From positions 2,046,001 through 2,110,000 of the forward strand of contig NZ_CP024996.1 in assembly GCF_003719195.1 (NCBI RefSeq): DNA of 64,000 nt, read 5' to 3'. The position numbers were made by a program, and so were the translations under genes. The DNA is from Herbaspirillum rubrisubalbicans. Its GTDB lineage: Bacteria; Pseudomonadota; Gammaproteobacteria; Burkholderiales; Burkholderiaceae_D. The notes below the pieces were generated by a model. That model did not search any database and was not told the origin of the DNA. It saw nothing but the letters and a program-made list of their open reading frames with translations. Shown one piece after another: positions 38,352-49,080 of the stretch; positions within the stretch are counted from its first letter, which is position 1, and each line of letters starts with the position of its first letter.

Positions 38352-40374
38352 AGCGTCGGTAGAGCGTATTGCGCGATACCCCCAAGGCCTTGGCCGCGGC
38401 ACTGACGTTGCCGGCATGGGTGCGCAGGGCGCGTTCGATGGTGGCCCATTCGTTGTCGTGGATGGAGAGGCAATCACTGCGCATTTCTTCACATACGGTA
38501 GTAGCAGCCATCCCGCAACCCGCCTGCAGCGGGCCTGCCTCTTCCAAAAAGTCATCTGGCAGGTGCTGCACGCCGATCCAGGCCTCGCCCTCGGCCATGG
38601 CCAGGGCGGTGCGGATCAGGTTGGACAGTTGCCGCAGGTTGCCTGGCCAGCGGCTGGCCTGCAGCAGCGCCTGGGCTTGTTCATCGAAGCGCGGCGCCAG
38701 CGCGCCGCCTTCAGCGATGAGGATGCGCTCGATCAATTGCGCCAGGTCGCTGCGTTCGCGCAAGGCCGGCAGCTTCACCTGCAAGCCGTTGATGCGGTAG
38801 TAGAGGTCTTCGCGGAAACTGTGGCGCGCTGCCATCTCGCGCAGCGGCTGGTTGGTGGCGCACACCAGCGCGAACTCCACCGGGATCACGCGCTGGCTGC
38901 CCAGGGGCGTCACCGTGCGTTCCTGCAGCACGCGCAGCAGCCGTCCTTGCAGCGCCAGCGGCATGTCGCCGATTTCATCAAGGAACAGGGTGCCGCCCTG
39001 GGCTTGCGCGATCTTGCCGATGGCGCCCTTGCGGCGCGCGCCGGTGAAGGCGCCATCTTCATAACCGAACAGTTCGGCTTCGATCAGGTTTTCGGGAATG
39101 GCCGAGCAATTAACCGCCACGAAGGGCGCTGCACCGCCCCGGGTCTGGGTGGCACGAAAACGCGCACTCTCGCGGTGGATGGCCTGGGCCAGCCATTCCT
39201 TGCCGGTGCCGGTTTCGCCCGTGATCAGCACGGCAATATCGCGGTCGATGACCTTGCGCAACTTGCCGATGATGGCGCTCATGCGGGCGTCGCCCGTATC
39301 GAGCGCCTGCAGGTCGGGCCGCACCTGGCCCGGATGCACACGGCGCTGCGGCGCCAGCGGGGCGCTGGGAGTGGCCGGCGCGCTCGGCATGGGGTGCATC
39401 AGCTCGGGCGTGTCGATTGCCGCTTCGCGCGCATTCTGGAAATGCTGGTTGCGCAGCCGCAGTTCGGCCCGGCCGTGGATGCGGATGCCATTGTGCAGGC
39501 ACAGTTCCAGCAAGCCTGGCGTGGCCTTGCGGTGGTGTTCGAACAGCAGCGACAGCGGCACCCCGAACAGCGAAGCGAAGGTATGCGATTGCAAGGCCGA
39601 CAGCGTCAGCCCGAGCTGGAACTGCGCACTGCGATTGGCGGCCAGGAAGCGCCCCCCAGGGGTGAAGCTGACGATGCCTTCGACCAGCGTACCGACGAAT
39701 TCAGCGCGGCTGTGGAAGTGCAGGGTGATGCCATCGGGGAAGCTGCCGGCCAGCAGATGGTTTTCGATCATCTGCGCCGACATGCGCACCAGCGCCATGG
39801 TGTGCTTGTGGAAGCTGCCGCATTCGCCCGACACATCCAGCACCCCCAGCACCTGGCCGCGATGGTCGAAGATGGGCGCGGCCGAGCAGGTCAGGAAGCG
39901 GTTGGCATCCAGGTAATGCTGCTGGGCGTGTACGGTGGTGGGTTTTTGTTCATACAGCGCGGTGCCGATGGCATTGGTGCCGCGCAATTGCTCCGACCAG
40001 CGCGCCCCCGAACCCAGCGCCACGCGATCGGCCTTGGCCAGGAAATCGCTGTCGCCCAGCGTATGGATGATGGTGCCTTCGGCATCCGAGAGGATCACCA
40101 TGCTGTGGGTGTTGCGGATCTGGTCGTAGAGGGTTTCCATGACCGGGCGGGCGTGGCCGGAGAGGGTCTGGTTGGCCTCCAGCGCCTGCGCCAGGTCGGC
40201 GCGCGAGAGCACGGGCAGGTCGGGCTGCTGGCTGCGGGTGATGCCGTAGGACGAACTGCGCTGGTGCGAACGCTCGATGGCCTGCAGGTCCAGCACGCCA
40301 TCAGTGGCGGCCTGCACTAGGGGCGCTGCGCCCAGCAATGCACCGGCGCCGGGCCGGTTTGCCTGGTATTGCAT
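38332..40374 (-). CDS. Sigma-54-dependent activator, AcoR-like
   Basis: A 680-residue regulator. An N-terminal GAF-type sensor (about 75-215, with LRGTNAIGTAL and LDVSGECGSFH) precedes a PAS-like stretch. The AAA+ domain (about 350-585) has the Walker A GETGTGKEW, the sigma-54-contacting GAFTGA, and TLFLDEIGDMP. A Fis-type HTH closes the protein (SAAAKALGVSRNTLYRRF). The layout is that of AcoR/EraR-type activators of acetoin and alcohol catabolism. It presumably drives the sigma-54 promoter at 36249 in response to an aldehyde or alcohol. Confidence 0.92.
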   Translation of the reverse strand: MQYQANRPGAGALLGAAPLVQAATDGVLDLQAIERSHQRSSSYGITRSQQPDLPVLSRADLAQALEANQTLSGHARPVMETLYDQIRNTHSMVILSDAEGTIIHTLGDSDFLAKADRVALGSGARWSEQLRGTNAIGTALYEQKPTTVHAQQHYLDANRFLTCSAAPIFDHRGQVLGVLDVSGECGSFHKHTMALVRMSAQMIENHLLAGSFPDGITLHFHSRAEFVGTLVEGIVSFTPGGRFLAANRSAQFQLGLTLSALQSHTFASLFGVPLSLLFEHHRKATPGLLELCLHNGIRIHGRAELRLRNQHFQNAREAAIDTPELMHPMPSAPATPSAPLAPQRRVHPGQVRPDLQALDTGDARMSAIIGKLRKVIDRDIAVLITGETGTGKEWLAQAIHRESARFRATQTRGGAAPFVAVNCSAIPENLIEAELFGYEDGAFTGARRKGAIGKIAQAQGGTLFLDEIGDMPLALQGRLLRVLQERTVTPLGSQRVIPVEFALVCATNQPLREMAARHSFREDLYYRINGLQVKLPALRERSDLAQLIERILIAEGGALAPRFDEQAQALLQASRWPGNLRQLSNLIRTALAMAEGEAWIGVQHLPDDFLEEAGPLQAGCGMAATTVCEEMRSDCLSIHDNEWATIERALRTHAGNVSAAAKALGVSRNTLYRRFKSRGH

Positions 40375-40538
40375 CCTTGTCTCCTTGGAACCTATGGCGG
40401 TCCTGATTCCCCCTTGTCACTTTGTGTTGGCTTTCTTTTGATCTTGCGGGAAGCCGAGGGTGATCAAGCATAACCGATTAATGCGGCAGCCGGACAAATT
40501 GAAACAGCATTTGCAGGGCCGGCCAAGTGAAGGCAAAA

Positions 40539-40558
40539 TACTGTTTATATATACAGTA
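40539..40558. promoter_or_regulatory. LexA box (SOS operator)
   Basis: The 20-bp palindrome TACTGTTTATATATACAGTA contains CTGT-N8-ACAG with an AT-alternating centre and differs from the ideal E. coli LexA operator at a single position. It ends 14 bases before the start codon of the radical SAM gene and would block its promoter. Confidence 0.9.
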
Positions 40559-40572
40559 TTGTTGAGCTTGCC

Positions 40573-41838
40573 GTGGCTTCCTTCCCCAAATTCCCGCAGG
40601 GCATCGCCCGGCCTTTTCCGATCCAGCCTGAACCGTCTGGGGCCGACGACGCGACCCTCACGCCAGAGTCCTACCTGCATCGCCCCCAGGTCGCCCAGAA
40701 GGGCCGGGGCGCGGTGACCAACCTGCGCGGGCGGTATGAATCGGTGAGCCGGGAAGAGTTCGACGATGGCTGGCAGGCCGTCCGTTTTGCCGAGGCCGGG
40801 CCGCTGGCGGCCGAGGGGATGGAGGAGGATGAACCGCCGCGCCTGAAGACCAGCGTCACCGAGGAAGAAGCCAAGTCCATCATCAGCCGCAACAGCTCGC
40901 CGGACTTGCCGTTCTCGCTCTCGCTCAATCCTTACCGGGGCTGTGAGCACGGCTGTATCTATTGCTTTGCGCGGCCCTCGCACAGCTACCTGGGCCTGTC
41001 GCCCGGGCTGGATTTCGAAAGCCGGCTGGTGGCCAAGACCAATGCTCCCGAGCTGCTGCTGCGCGAGCTGGCCCGGCCGTCCTACCAGCCCGATACCATC
41101 ACGGTGGGCATCAACACCGACGCCTACCAGCCCATCGAGCGCGAGCGCGGCTTGACGCGCCGCATCCTGCAGATCCTGCACGACTGCGAGAATCCGGTCG
41201 CGCTCATTACCAAGTCGGCCCTGATCGAACGCGACATCGACCTGCTGGCGCCCATGGCCGCCAAGGGCCAGGCCATTGCCGCCGTCACCATCACCACCCT
41301 GGACCCGGCCATCGCCCGCACCCTGGAGCCGCGCGCGGCCAGCCCGGCGCGGCGGCTGCGGGTGATCCGCACGCTGGCCGAGGCGGGCATTCCGGTGAGC
41401 GTGTCGATTGCCCCGGTGATTCCCTTCGTCACCGAGCCGGACCTGGAACGCGTCATGGAGGCGGCCGTCGAGGCCGGGGCAGGGCAGGCCGGCTACATCG
41501 TGCTGCGCCTGCCTTGGGAGGTCAGCCCGCTGTTCCGGCAATGGCTGCAGGCGCACTTCCCGGACCGGGCGGCGCGGGTGATGAACCGCATCCAGGACAT
41601 GCGCGGCGGCAAGGACTACGACGCCAGTTTCACCACCCGGATGCGCGGCACGGGCGTGTGGGCCGACCTGCTGCACCAGCGCTTCGAGAAGGCCAGCCGG
41701 CGCCTGGGCATCGATCATCGCAATCGCGCTTTTGCGACGCTGGATGCCAGTCGTTTCCGGCGCCCCGTGGTGGTGCCGCCGCTGCCGCAGGCCGGGCGTG
41801 GCGACCAAGGCAGCGGGGGGCAGCTTGACCTGTTCTGA
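40573..41838 (+). CDS. PA0069-family radical SAM protein, LexA-controlled
   Basis: A 421-residue protein with the radical SAM cluster motif in NPYRGCEHGCIYCFARPSH. KGRGAVTNLRGRYE before it and GINTDAYQPIER after it are typical of the PA0069/SplB-like family. Family members are annotated as DNA-repair photolyase-like, but I know of no proven reaction. The start GTG 40573 is the only reasonable one before the conserved KGRGA region. A near-perfect LexA box lies 14 bases upstream, so the gene should be induced by DNA damage, in line with a repair role. Confidence 0.88.
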   Translation: MASFPKFPQGIARPFPIQPEPSGADDATLTPESYLHRPQVAQKGRGAVTNLRGRYESVSREEFDDGWQAVRFAEAGPLAAEGMEEDEPPRLKTSVTEEEAKSIISRNSSPDLPFSLSLNPYRGCEHGCIYCFARPSHSYLGLSPGLDFESRLVAKTNAPELLLRELARPSYQPDTITVGINTDAYQPIERERGLTRRILQILHDCENPVALITKSALIERDIDLLAPMAAKGQAIAAVTITTLDPAIARTLEPRAASPARRLRVIRTLAEAGIPVSVSIAPVIPFVTEPDLERVMEAAVEAGAGQAGYIVLRLPWEVSPLFRQWLQAHFPDRAARVMNRIQDMRGGKDYDASFTTRMRGTGVWADLLHQRFEKASRRLGIDHRNRAFATLDASRFRRPVVVPPLPQAGRGDQGSGGQLDLF

Positions 41839-41896
41839 GCGGTCGGCATGGTGGCTGGTACACTGCGCGCTTTGAACACATCTTCATATCGGTCTC

Positions 41897-43216
41897 ATGC
41901 ATACCCTGGAACAATTGCGCAGCGGCGCGCTCAAGGGCATTACCCGTCTGTCGCTGTCCTGCGGCCTGCGCGAATTCCCGCGAGAAATCTTCACCCTGGC
42001 TGAAACCCTCGAGATTCTGGACCTCAGCGGCAACCAACTGAATGCCTTGCCGGAAGATCTGCCGCGCCTGACCCGGTTGCGCATCATTTTCTGTTCCGAC
42101 AATCCCTTCACGGAGCTGCCGGCCGTGCTGGGTCGTTGTCCGGCACTGGAGATGATCGGTTTCAAGGCCAACCGCATCGAACACGTGCCAGCGGCATCGC
42201 TGCCGCCCACGCTGCGCTGGCTGGTGCTCACGGACAACCGCATCGAAGCGCTGCCGGCCAGCATCGGGCAATGTACGCGCCTGCAAAAGCTGATGCTGGC
42301 CGGTAACCGCCTGCGCACGCTGCCAGCTGAACTGGCGGGCTGCCGCAACCTGGAACTGCTGCGCCTGGCGGCCAATGCGCTGCAGGCGTTTCCACACTGG
42401 TTGCTGACGCTGCCGCGTTTGAGCTGGCTGGCCATGGCCGGCAATCCCTGGTGTGCGGCGGTGGAAGAGGGGGCGGATCGACTTGCCCAGGTGGCCCCCA
42501 TCGTCTGGGACGACTTGCAGCTGGGCGAGAAACTGGGCGAAGGAGCTTCCGGCGTGATCCATGCCGCACGCTGGAAGACTGGCGCGACGGCGCAGGCGGT
42601 GGCGGTCAAGCTCTTCAAGGGCGCGGTCACCAGCGATGGCTTGCCGGAGCGCGAAATGGCGGCTTGCATCAGGGCCGGCAGTCATCGCGGGCTCATTCCG
42701 GTGCTGGGCCGCTTGCAAGATCATCCGCAAGCCGTGCAGGGGCTGGTGATGCCGCTGATCGATCCCGCCTTCACGACCCTAGCCGGGCCGCCCAGCCTGC
42801 AATCCTGCACGCGCGACGTCTATCCGCAGGAAGGCAAGCTGCCCTGGAGCCAGGTGATGGCCATCGCCAGCGATATCGCCTCGGCGGCGGCACACCTGCA
42901 CGCCCAGGGCATCGTCCATGGCGATCTCTATGGTCATAACATCCTGCATCGGGAGGGCGCCGCCTTGCTGGGGGATTTCGGGGCGGCCTGGCTCTACGAT
43001 GCCAGCCAGCCTCATGCCTGGGGCGTGCAAGCCATGGAAGTGCGGGCTTATGGATGTCTGTTGGAGGAATTGCTGGCACATGGACAGCCAACAGATGAGA
43101 CCGGCCAGAAGCAGCGCACCGCCTTGGCCGGTTTGTGTCAGGCCTGCCTGTCGGCTGATGCGGCCTCCCGGCCGCATTTCGAGGCCATCGTGGCCTTGCT
43201 CGATGCGCTGGCCTGA
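41897..43216 (+). CDS. Leucine-rich-repeat protein kinase
   Basis: A 439-residue cytosolic fusion. Residues about 15-185 form seven leucine-rich repeats (LEILDLSGNQLNALPEDL, LRWLVLTDNRIEALPASI). A compact kinase domain follows: glycine loop GEGASG (214-219), lysine Lys238 in AVKLF, catalytic loop HGDLYGHN (341-348) and DFG (360-362). The HRD arginine is replaced by glycine (HGD), as in several bacterial kinases. No signal or membrane helix is seen. The radical SAM gene lies 58 bp upstream. Substrates are unknown. Confidence 0.88.
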   Translation: MHTLEQLRSGALKGITRLSLSCGLREFPREIFTLAETLEILDLSGNQLNALPEDLPRLTRLRIIFCSDNPFTELPAVLGRCPALEMIGFKANRIEHVPAASLPPTLRWLVLTDNRIEALPASIGQCTRLQKLMLAGNRLRTLPAELAGCRNLELLRLAANALQAFPHWLLTLPRLSWLAMAGNPWCAAVEEGADRLAQVAPIVWDDLQLGEKLGEGASGVIHAARWKTGATAQAVAVKLFKGAVTSDGLPEREMAACIRAGSHRGLIPVLGRLQDHPQAVQGLVMPLIDPAFTTLAGPPSLQSCTRDVYPQEGKLPWSQVMAIASDIASAAAHLHAQGIVHGDLYGHNILHREGAALLGDFGAAWLYDASQPHAWGVQAMEVRAYGCLLEELLAHGQPTDETGQKQRTALAGLCQACLSADAASRPHFEAIVALLDALA

Positions 43217-43234
43217 GGCTGAGGCTTGGGCGGG

Positions 43235-43888
43235 CTAGGCCCGCTCGCTGGAGCGCAGCAGCACCACCAGCGCCCCGGCCCCGCCATCGGCGGCGCGGGC
43301 CTGGCAAAAGGCCATTACTTCATCTTTCTGCGCCAGCCAGTTGCGTACCTTGTGCTTCAAGACCGGCTCTTTGTTCACTGAGCCCAGACCCTTGCCATGG
43401 ATCACCCGCACGCAGCGCAGGCCGCGGCGGCGCGACTGGCGCAAGAATTCACCTAGTGCTTCGCGCGCCTGATCCCGGCGATAGCCATGCAGGTCGAGCT
43501 GGGCCTGGATCACCCAGTTGCCGCGGCGCAGCTTGCTCAAGACATCCACCCCCACGCCGGGGCGGGCGAAACTGAGGTTTTCGTCGCTGTCCATCAAGGT
43601 GTCGACGGTGAATTCGTCGGACAGCGACTCCAGCAGCGCGGCCTGTTCATCGGCCAGGTGCTGGCGGGCAATCGGTGGCGGCAGTTGCGGTGGGTGGAGG
43701 GCCTTGTCGGCCGCCTTGGGACGCAAGGGCGCGACTGTGCCGATGCTGTTGCGGAAGAGATTGGCTTCCGCGCGCTCTGCCGCTTCCTGGCGCTGGCGCT
43801 CGGCCAAGGCCAGTGCCCGTGCTTTTTCCTGTTCCTGCAAATCGCGGCGCAATCCCTGGAGCGCCGAGAAATCCTTCATTGTCGCCAT
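43235..43888 (-). CDS. Smr-domain protein
   Basis: A protein of about 217 residues with a charged helical N-terminus (LRRDLQEQEKARALALAERQ) and a C-terminal Smr domain (about 130-217). The domain carries LDLHGYRRDQAREAL and RVIHGKGLGS, the family's LDxH and HGxG motifs. Such stand-alone Smr proteins have DNA- or RNA-nicking endonuclease activity; E. coli SmrB rescues collided ribosomes. Starts at 43897 (GTG), 43888 and 43879 (ATG) are all possible. It converges on the LRR-kinase gene. Confidence 0.87.
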   Translation of the reverse strand: MATMKDFSALQGLRRDLQEQEKARALALAERQRQEAAERAEANLFRNSIGTVAPLRPKAADKALHPPQLPPPIARQHLADEQAALLESLSDEFTVDTLMDSDENLSFARPGVGVDVLSKLRRGNWVIQAQLDLHGYRRDQAREALGEFLRQSRRRGLRCVRVIHGKGLGSVNKEPVLKHKVRNWLAQKDEVMAFCQARAADGGAGALVVLLRSSERA

Positions 43889-43969
43889 GACAGCCACCCA
43901 ACCCTGTAGCGAATTATCCCTGAGCGGGCTACTTTAGCAGAAGCGGGGCGACTCTTCAGCCCGGCGTGC

Positions 43970-44308
43970 TCAGCCGCAGGCCACCTGGATGACGACCAGG
44001 CCCGGATCGACGTGCAGATTCAGGCGGCGTGGGTTGAAGTCCATGGTGGCGGCGCTGTCGGGCTTGAGTACCCGGATCTGGCTGGCGCCGGAATCGGCCA
44101 GGGCCTGTTGTTCCAGCTGGGCATTGAGATTTTCACCGATCAGGTGCTCGGCGCGGGCGACATTGCATTGCCCTGCAGCATCGGCGCTCTCGTTTTCGCG
44201 CGAAGCGCTGCAAGCGATCAGGACGGCACCCAGACCTAAGGAGGCCAGCAGCGCCTTGATCGCAGGCGGCATCCGGGAAGGCGGAGCAGGAGGCGGTAAG
44301 TAGGACAC
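43970..44308 (-). CDS. Putative I78-family protease inhibitor lipoprotein
   Basis: A 112-residue protein. A hydrophobic signal segment ends in a lipobox (AVLIACSAS), so it is probably a lipoprotein. The mature domain has CNVARAEHLIGENLN, IRVLKPDSAATMDFNPRRLN and ends DPGLVVIQVACG, the I78 elastase-inhibitor pattern with a cysteine pair. GTG 44308 has GAGGAAAG in good position. It might protect the envelope from foreign serine proteases. It sits downstream of trxB in the same direction, separated by a terminator. Confidence 0.8.
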   Translation of the reverse strand: MSYLPPPAPPSRMPPAIKALLASLGLGAVLIACSASRENESADAAGQCNVARAEHLIGENLNAQLEQQALADSGASQIRVLKPDSAATMDFNPRRLNLHVDPGLVVIQVACG

Positions 44309-44363
44309 GGTGCTTTCCTCGATCGGGATGATTTTAATTGGTCTGGTTGCTCGAATGAAAACA

Positions 44364-44396
44364 AAAAAGCCGGGACGAAAAACTCGTCACCGGCTC
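44364..44396 (-). terminator. Terminator after trxB
   Basis: A stem with one bulge (AGCCGGGACGA at 44369-44379 with TCGTCACCGGCT at 44385-44396) is followed on the minus strand by TTTTTT. Confidence 0.8.
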
Positions 44397-44453
44397 TTTG
44401 AGTGCCCGTTGCGCTACGAGTTCTCGCAGCGCAGCATTTTACATCAATTTACT

Positions 44454-45815
<1,362 letters not shown>

Positions 45816-48158
45816 ATGTCCAAGACGAGTCAAGCCCACATCCGCACCACCAAGACGCCGGCGCCTCCCATGCCCAACCGGCTGGTGCGGCTGTTATCCG
45901 AAGCGCGCTGGCTGGCGCTGCTGGCCTTGCTGGCCTACCTGGCGTTGATCCTGCTGAGCTATTCCAAGACCGACCCCGGCTGGTCGGTGGCCAGCGCGGT
46001 GCCGCGCGTGGGCAACTGGGGTGGGCGCGTGGGTGCCTGGACCGCGGACCTGATGCTGTACATCTTCGGCCTGTCGGCCTGGTGGTGGTGCGTGCTGGTA
46101 GGGCGTTCGGTGTGGACCGGCTATCGCCGCCTGTCCAATCGCTTTCTGGTGGCCCAGCCAGTGGAGCCGGAGCACCAGCAGGAACCGCTGATTCGCGCTG
46201 TGGGCTTTGTCTTCATGTTGACCGGCAGCATGGGCATCGAATTCACCCGGATGCACCGTTTCGCCCCCAAGCTGCCGCATTCCTCCGGTGGTGTGCTGGG
46301 CGAGATGATCGGCACGGCCATGCAGCCCACCTTCGGCTTTACCGGCTCCACGCTATTGCTGTTGCTGCTGTTCGGACTGGGTTTTTCGCTGCTGTTCCAG
46401 GTGTCGTGGTTGGCCGCGGTGGAGCGCATTGGCGGTCTGATCGAAGATGGCCTGTTTGCCGTGCGCGACTTCTTCGCCGCCCGCGCCGACCGCCGTGCCG
46501 GCCAGGAAGCCGCGGTCAAGCGCGAGGAAACCGTGGTGCAGGAACGCGCCAAGATCGTGGAAGCCCCGCCGATCCGCATCGAGCCGCAGATCGTGGAAGT
46601 GCAAAAGTCCGACCGCGTGCAGAAGGAAAAGCAGACCAGCCTCTTCGATGACTTGAACAGCGAACTGCCGCCGCTGTCGCTGCTGGATGAGGCCCCGCCG
46701 GCCCAGCAGACGGTGTCGGTGGAAACCCTGGAATTCACCAGCCGCCTGATCGAAAAGAAGTTGGCCGACTTTGGCGTGGAGGTCAAGGTGGTGGCGGCCT
46801 ATCCTGGCCCGGTGATCACCCGCTACGAGATCGAGCCGGCCACCGGCGTCAAGGGCAGCCAGATCGTCAACCTGGCGCGCGACCTGGCGCGGTCGTTGTC
46901 GCTGACCTCGATTCGCGTGGTGGAAGTCATCCAGGGCAAGAATTACATGGGCCTGGAACTGCCCAACCCCAAGCGCCAGATTGTGCGTCTGACTGAAATC
47001 CTCGGTTCCAAGGTCTACAACGACAGCCACTCCAGCCTGACCGTGGCGTTGGGCAAGGACATCGCCGGCAACCCGGTGGTGGCCGACCTGGCCAAGATGC
47101 CGCACTTGCTGGTGGCCGGTACCACCGGCTCGGGCAAGTCGGTGGGTATCAATGCCACCATTCTTTCGCTGCTCTACAAGTCCTCGCCGCGCCAGGTGCG
47201 CCTGATCCTGATCGACCCCAAGATGCTGGAACTGTCGATCTACGAGGGCATCCCGCACCTGCTGGCGCCGGTGGTGACCGACATGCGCCAGGCCGGCCAC
47301 GCCCTGAACTGGGCGGTGGAAGAGATGGAGCGCCGCTACAAGAAGATGTCCAAGCTGGGCGTGCGCAACCTGGCCGGCTACAACCAGAAGATCGCCGATG
47401 CCGACAAGCGCGGCGAGAAGATCCCCAATCCCTTCAGCCTCACCCCGGATGCCCCGGAACCGCTGGAGCAACTGGAAACCATCGTCATCATCATCGACGA
47501 ACTGGCCGACCTGATGATGGTGGTGGGCAAGAAGGTCGAAGAACTGATCGCCCGCATCGCCCAGAAGGCGCGTGCAGCCGGCATTCACCTGATCCTGGCC
47601 ACGCAGCGGCCGTCGGTGGACGTCATTACCGGCCTGATCAAGGCCAACGTGCCGACCCGTATCGCCTTCCAGGTCTCGTCCAAGATCGACTCGCGCACCA
47701 TCCTTGACCAGATGGGTGCGGAAACCCTGCTGGGCATGGGCGACATGCTCTACAACCCGCCCGGCACCGGCCTGCCGGTACGGGTCCACGGCGCCTTCGT
47801 CTCGGACGATGAAGTGCACCGCGTGGTGGAACACCTCAAGAGCCAGGGGGAACCGAATTACATCGAGGGCATCCTAGAGGGAGGCGTGCTGGAGGACGCC
47901 GAGGGTGGCGGCGGCAGCGGTGCTGCGGCTGGCGCCGGTGGCGGCGAGGGCGATGAGATGTACGACCAGGCCGTGGCCGTGGTCTTGAAACATCGCCGCG
48001 CCTCGATCTCGCTGGTGCAGCGTCACTTGCGCATCGGCTACAACCGCGCGGCGCGCTTGCTGGAGCAGATGGAGCAGAGTGGTCTGGTGTCCACCATGCA
48101 ATCCAACGGCAACCGTGAAATCCTGGTGCCGGCCGGTGCCAGCGATGCCGCCGAATAA
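45816..48158 (+). CDS. ftsK: DNA translocase FtsK
   Basis: A 780-residue divisome and chromosome-dimer translocase. About four membrane helices occupy residues 25-190, followed by a short linker (about 210-300), shorter than the 600-residue linker of E. coli. The motor domain has the Walker [13 protein letters not shown] and Walker [15 protein letters not shown]-terminal gamma winged helix ([20 protein letters not shown] and [15 protein letters not shown]) recognises KOPS sequences. A glycine-rich hinge ([15 protein letters not shown]) joins motor and gamma. ATG 45816 has GGAAG upstream. Confidence 0.96.
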   Translation: MSKTSQAHIRTTKTPAPPMPNRLVRLLSEARWLALLALLAYLALILLSYSKTDPGWSVASAVPRVGNWGGRVGAWTADLMLYIFGLSAWWWCVLVGRSVWTGYRRLSNRFLVAQPVEPEHQQEPLIRAVGFVFMLTGSMGIEFTRMHRFAPKLPHSSGGVLGEMIGTAMQPTFGFTGSTLLLLLLFGLGFSLLFQVSWLAAVERIGGLIEDGLFAVRDFFAARADRRAGQEAAVKREETVVQERAKIVEAPPIRIEPQIVEVQKSDRVQKEKQTSLFDDLNSELPPLSLLDEAPPAQQTVSVETLEFTSRLIEKKLADFGVEVKVVAAYPGPVITRYEIEPATGVKGSQIVNLARDLARSLSLTSIRVVEVIQGKNYMGLELPNPKRQIVRLTEILGSKVYNDSHSSLTVALGKDIAGNPVVADLAKMPHLLVAGTTGSGKSVGINATILSLLYKSSPRQVRLILIDPKMLELSIYEGIPHLLAPVVTDMRQAGHALNWAVEEMERRYKKMSKLGVRNLAGYNQKIADADKRGEKIPNPFSLTPDAPEPLEQLETIVIIIDELADLMMVVGKKVEELIARIAQKARAAGIHLILATQRPSVDVITGLIKANVPTRIAFQVSSKIDSRTILDQMGAETLLGMGDMLYNPPGTGLPVRVHGAFVSDDEVHRVVEHLKSQGEPNYIEGILEGGVLEDAEGGGGSGAAAGAGGGEGDEMYDQAVAVVLKHRRASISLVQRHLRIGYNRAARLLEQMEQSGLVSTMQSNGNREILVPAGASDAAE

Positions 48159-48278
48159 GCTTGCACCAAGCGTTCACCAAGCGCTCACCCCCATCGTTCA
48201 GAACGCCCTGAAGGCCGGCCACTATCGTGCCGGCCGCCACCTCGCCGGTGGCACTCCGTCAAGAAGGAATCGAATAAC

Positions 48279-49010
48279 ATGGACAATTCCAGTCATTACA
48301 GCAACTCTGGCAACTCCTCCCGCTCGCGCGGCGCGCAAGCCCGCCGCTTCAACCTGCGCCGCCTGATGATGGCTGCCGGCCTGTCGGCCCTGGCCGTGGC
48401 CGGCGCCATCACCGTCACCGCGCTGACCCCGGGCCGCGCCTCGGCCGCCGCCCTGGACCAGTTCAAGCAATTCGTCAGCAGCACGCAGTCGGCCAAGGGT
48501 GCCTTCACCCAGCGCATGGTGCGCGTCGAGAACGGCAAGTCCAAGGTGGTCAACACCTCCAGCGGCAGCTTCGTGTTTTCGCGCCCGGGCAAGTTCATCT
48601 GGACCTATCAGAAGCCCTATGAACAGGTGATCCAGGCCGATGGGGAAAAACTCTTCATCTACGACAAGGACTTGAACCAGGTCACCACCAAGCAACTGGG
48701 CAATGCGCTGGGTTCCTCGCCGGCGGCCATCCTGTTCGGCAGCAATGACCTGGAAAAAAACTTCACCTTGAAGGAAGCCGGCACCAAGGATGGCCTGGAG
48801 TGGCTGCAAGCCGTCCCCAAAAGCCGCGACACCACCTTCGACAGCATCGGCATTGGCTTGAAGAATGGCACCCCGGTAGCGATGGAATTGCATGACACCT
48901 TCGGTCAGGTCTCGCTGCTCAGTTTCGACAGCTTCGAGAAGAACCCGCCACTGAAGGTCAACAGCTTCAACTTCACCATTCCCAAGGGCGCCGACGTGTT
49001 CAACAACTGA
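48279..49010 (+). CDS. lolA: Outer-membrane lipoprotein carrier protein LolA
   Basis: A 243-residue periplasmic chaperone that carries lipoproteins from LolCDE to LolB. An unusually long polar N-region of about 28 residues (rich in Ser, Asn and Arg) precedes the signal helix (LMMAAGLSALAVAGAI), with cleavage near ASA. The mature part has LDQFKQFVSSTQSAKGAFTQ, GSFVFSRPGKFIWTYQKPYEQ and IPKGADVF. AAGGAAT before ATG 48279 supports this start; ATG at 48363 or 48366 would give a standard signal length. It follows ftsK as in E. coli. Confidence 0.93.
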   Translation: MDNSSHYSNSGNSSRSRGAQARRFNLRRLMMAAGLSALAVAGAITVTALTPGRASAAALDQFKQFVSSTQSAKGAFTQRMVRVENGKSKVVNTSSGSFVFSRPGKFIWTYQKPYEQVIQADGEKLFIYDKDLNQVTTKQLGNALGSSPAAILFGSNDLEKNFTLKEAGTKDGLEWLQAVPKSRDTTFDSIGIGLKNGTPVAMELHDTFGQVSLLSFDSFEKNPPLKVNSFNFTIPKGADVFNN

Positions 49011-49032
49011 TCACGCCGGCCAGCCAAGAACA

Positions 49033-49068
49033 CAGCCCCGCAGGCTTGCGCGTGCGGGGCTGTTCTTT
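49033..49068 (+). terminator. Terminator after lolA
   Basis: CAGCCCCGCA (49033-49042) pairs with TGCGGGGCTG (49053-49062) and is followed by TTCTTTT. The convergent fdxA could share it. Confidence 0.82.
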
Positions 49069-49080
49069 TGGAGCGGCGGC

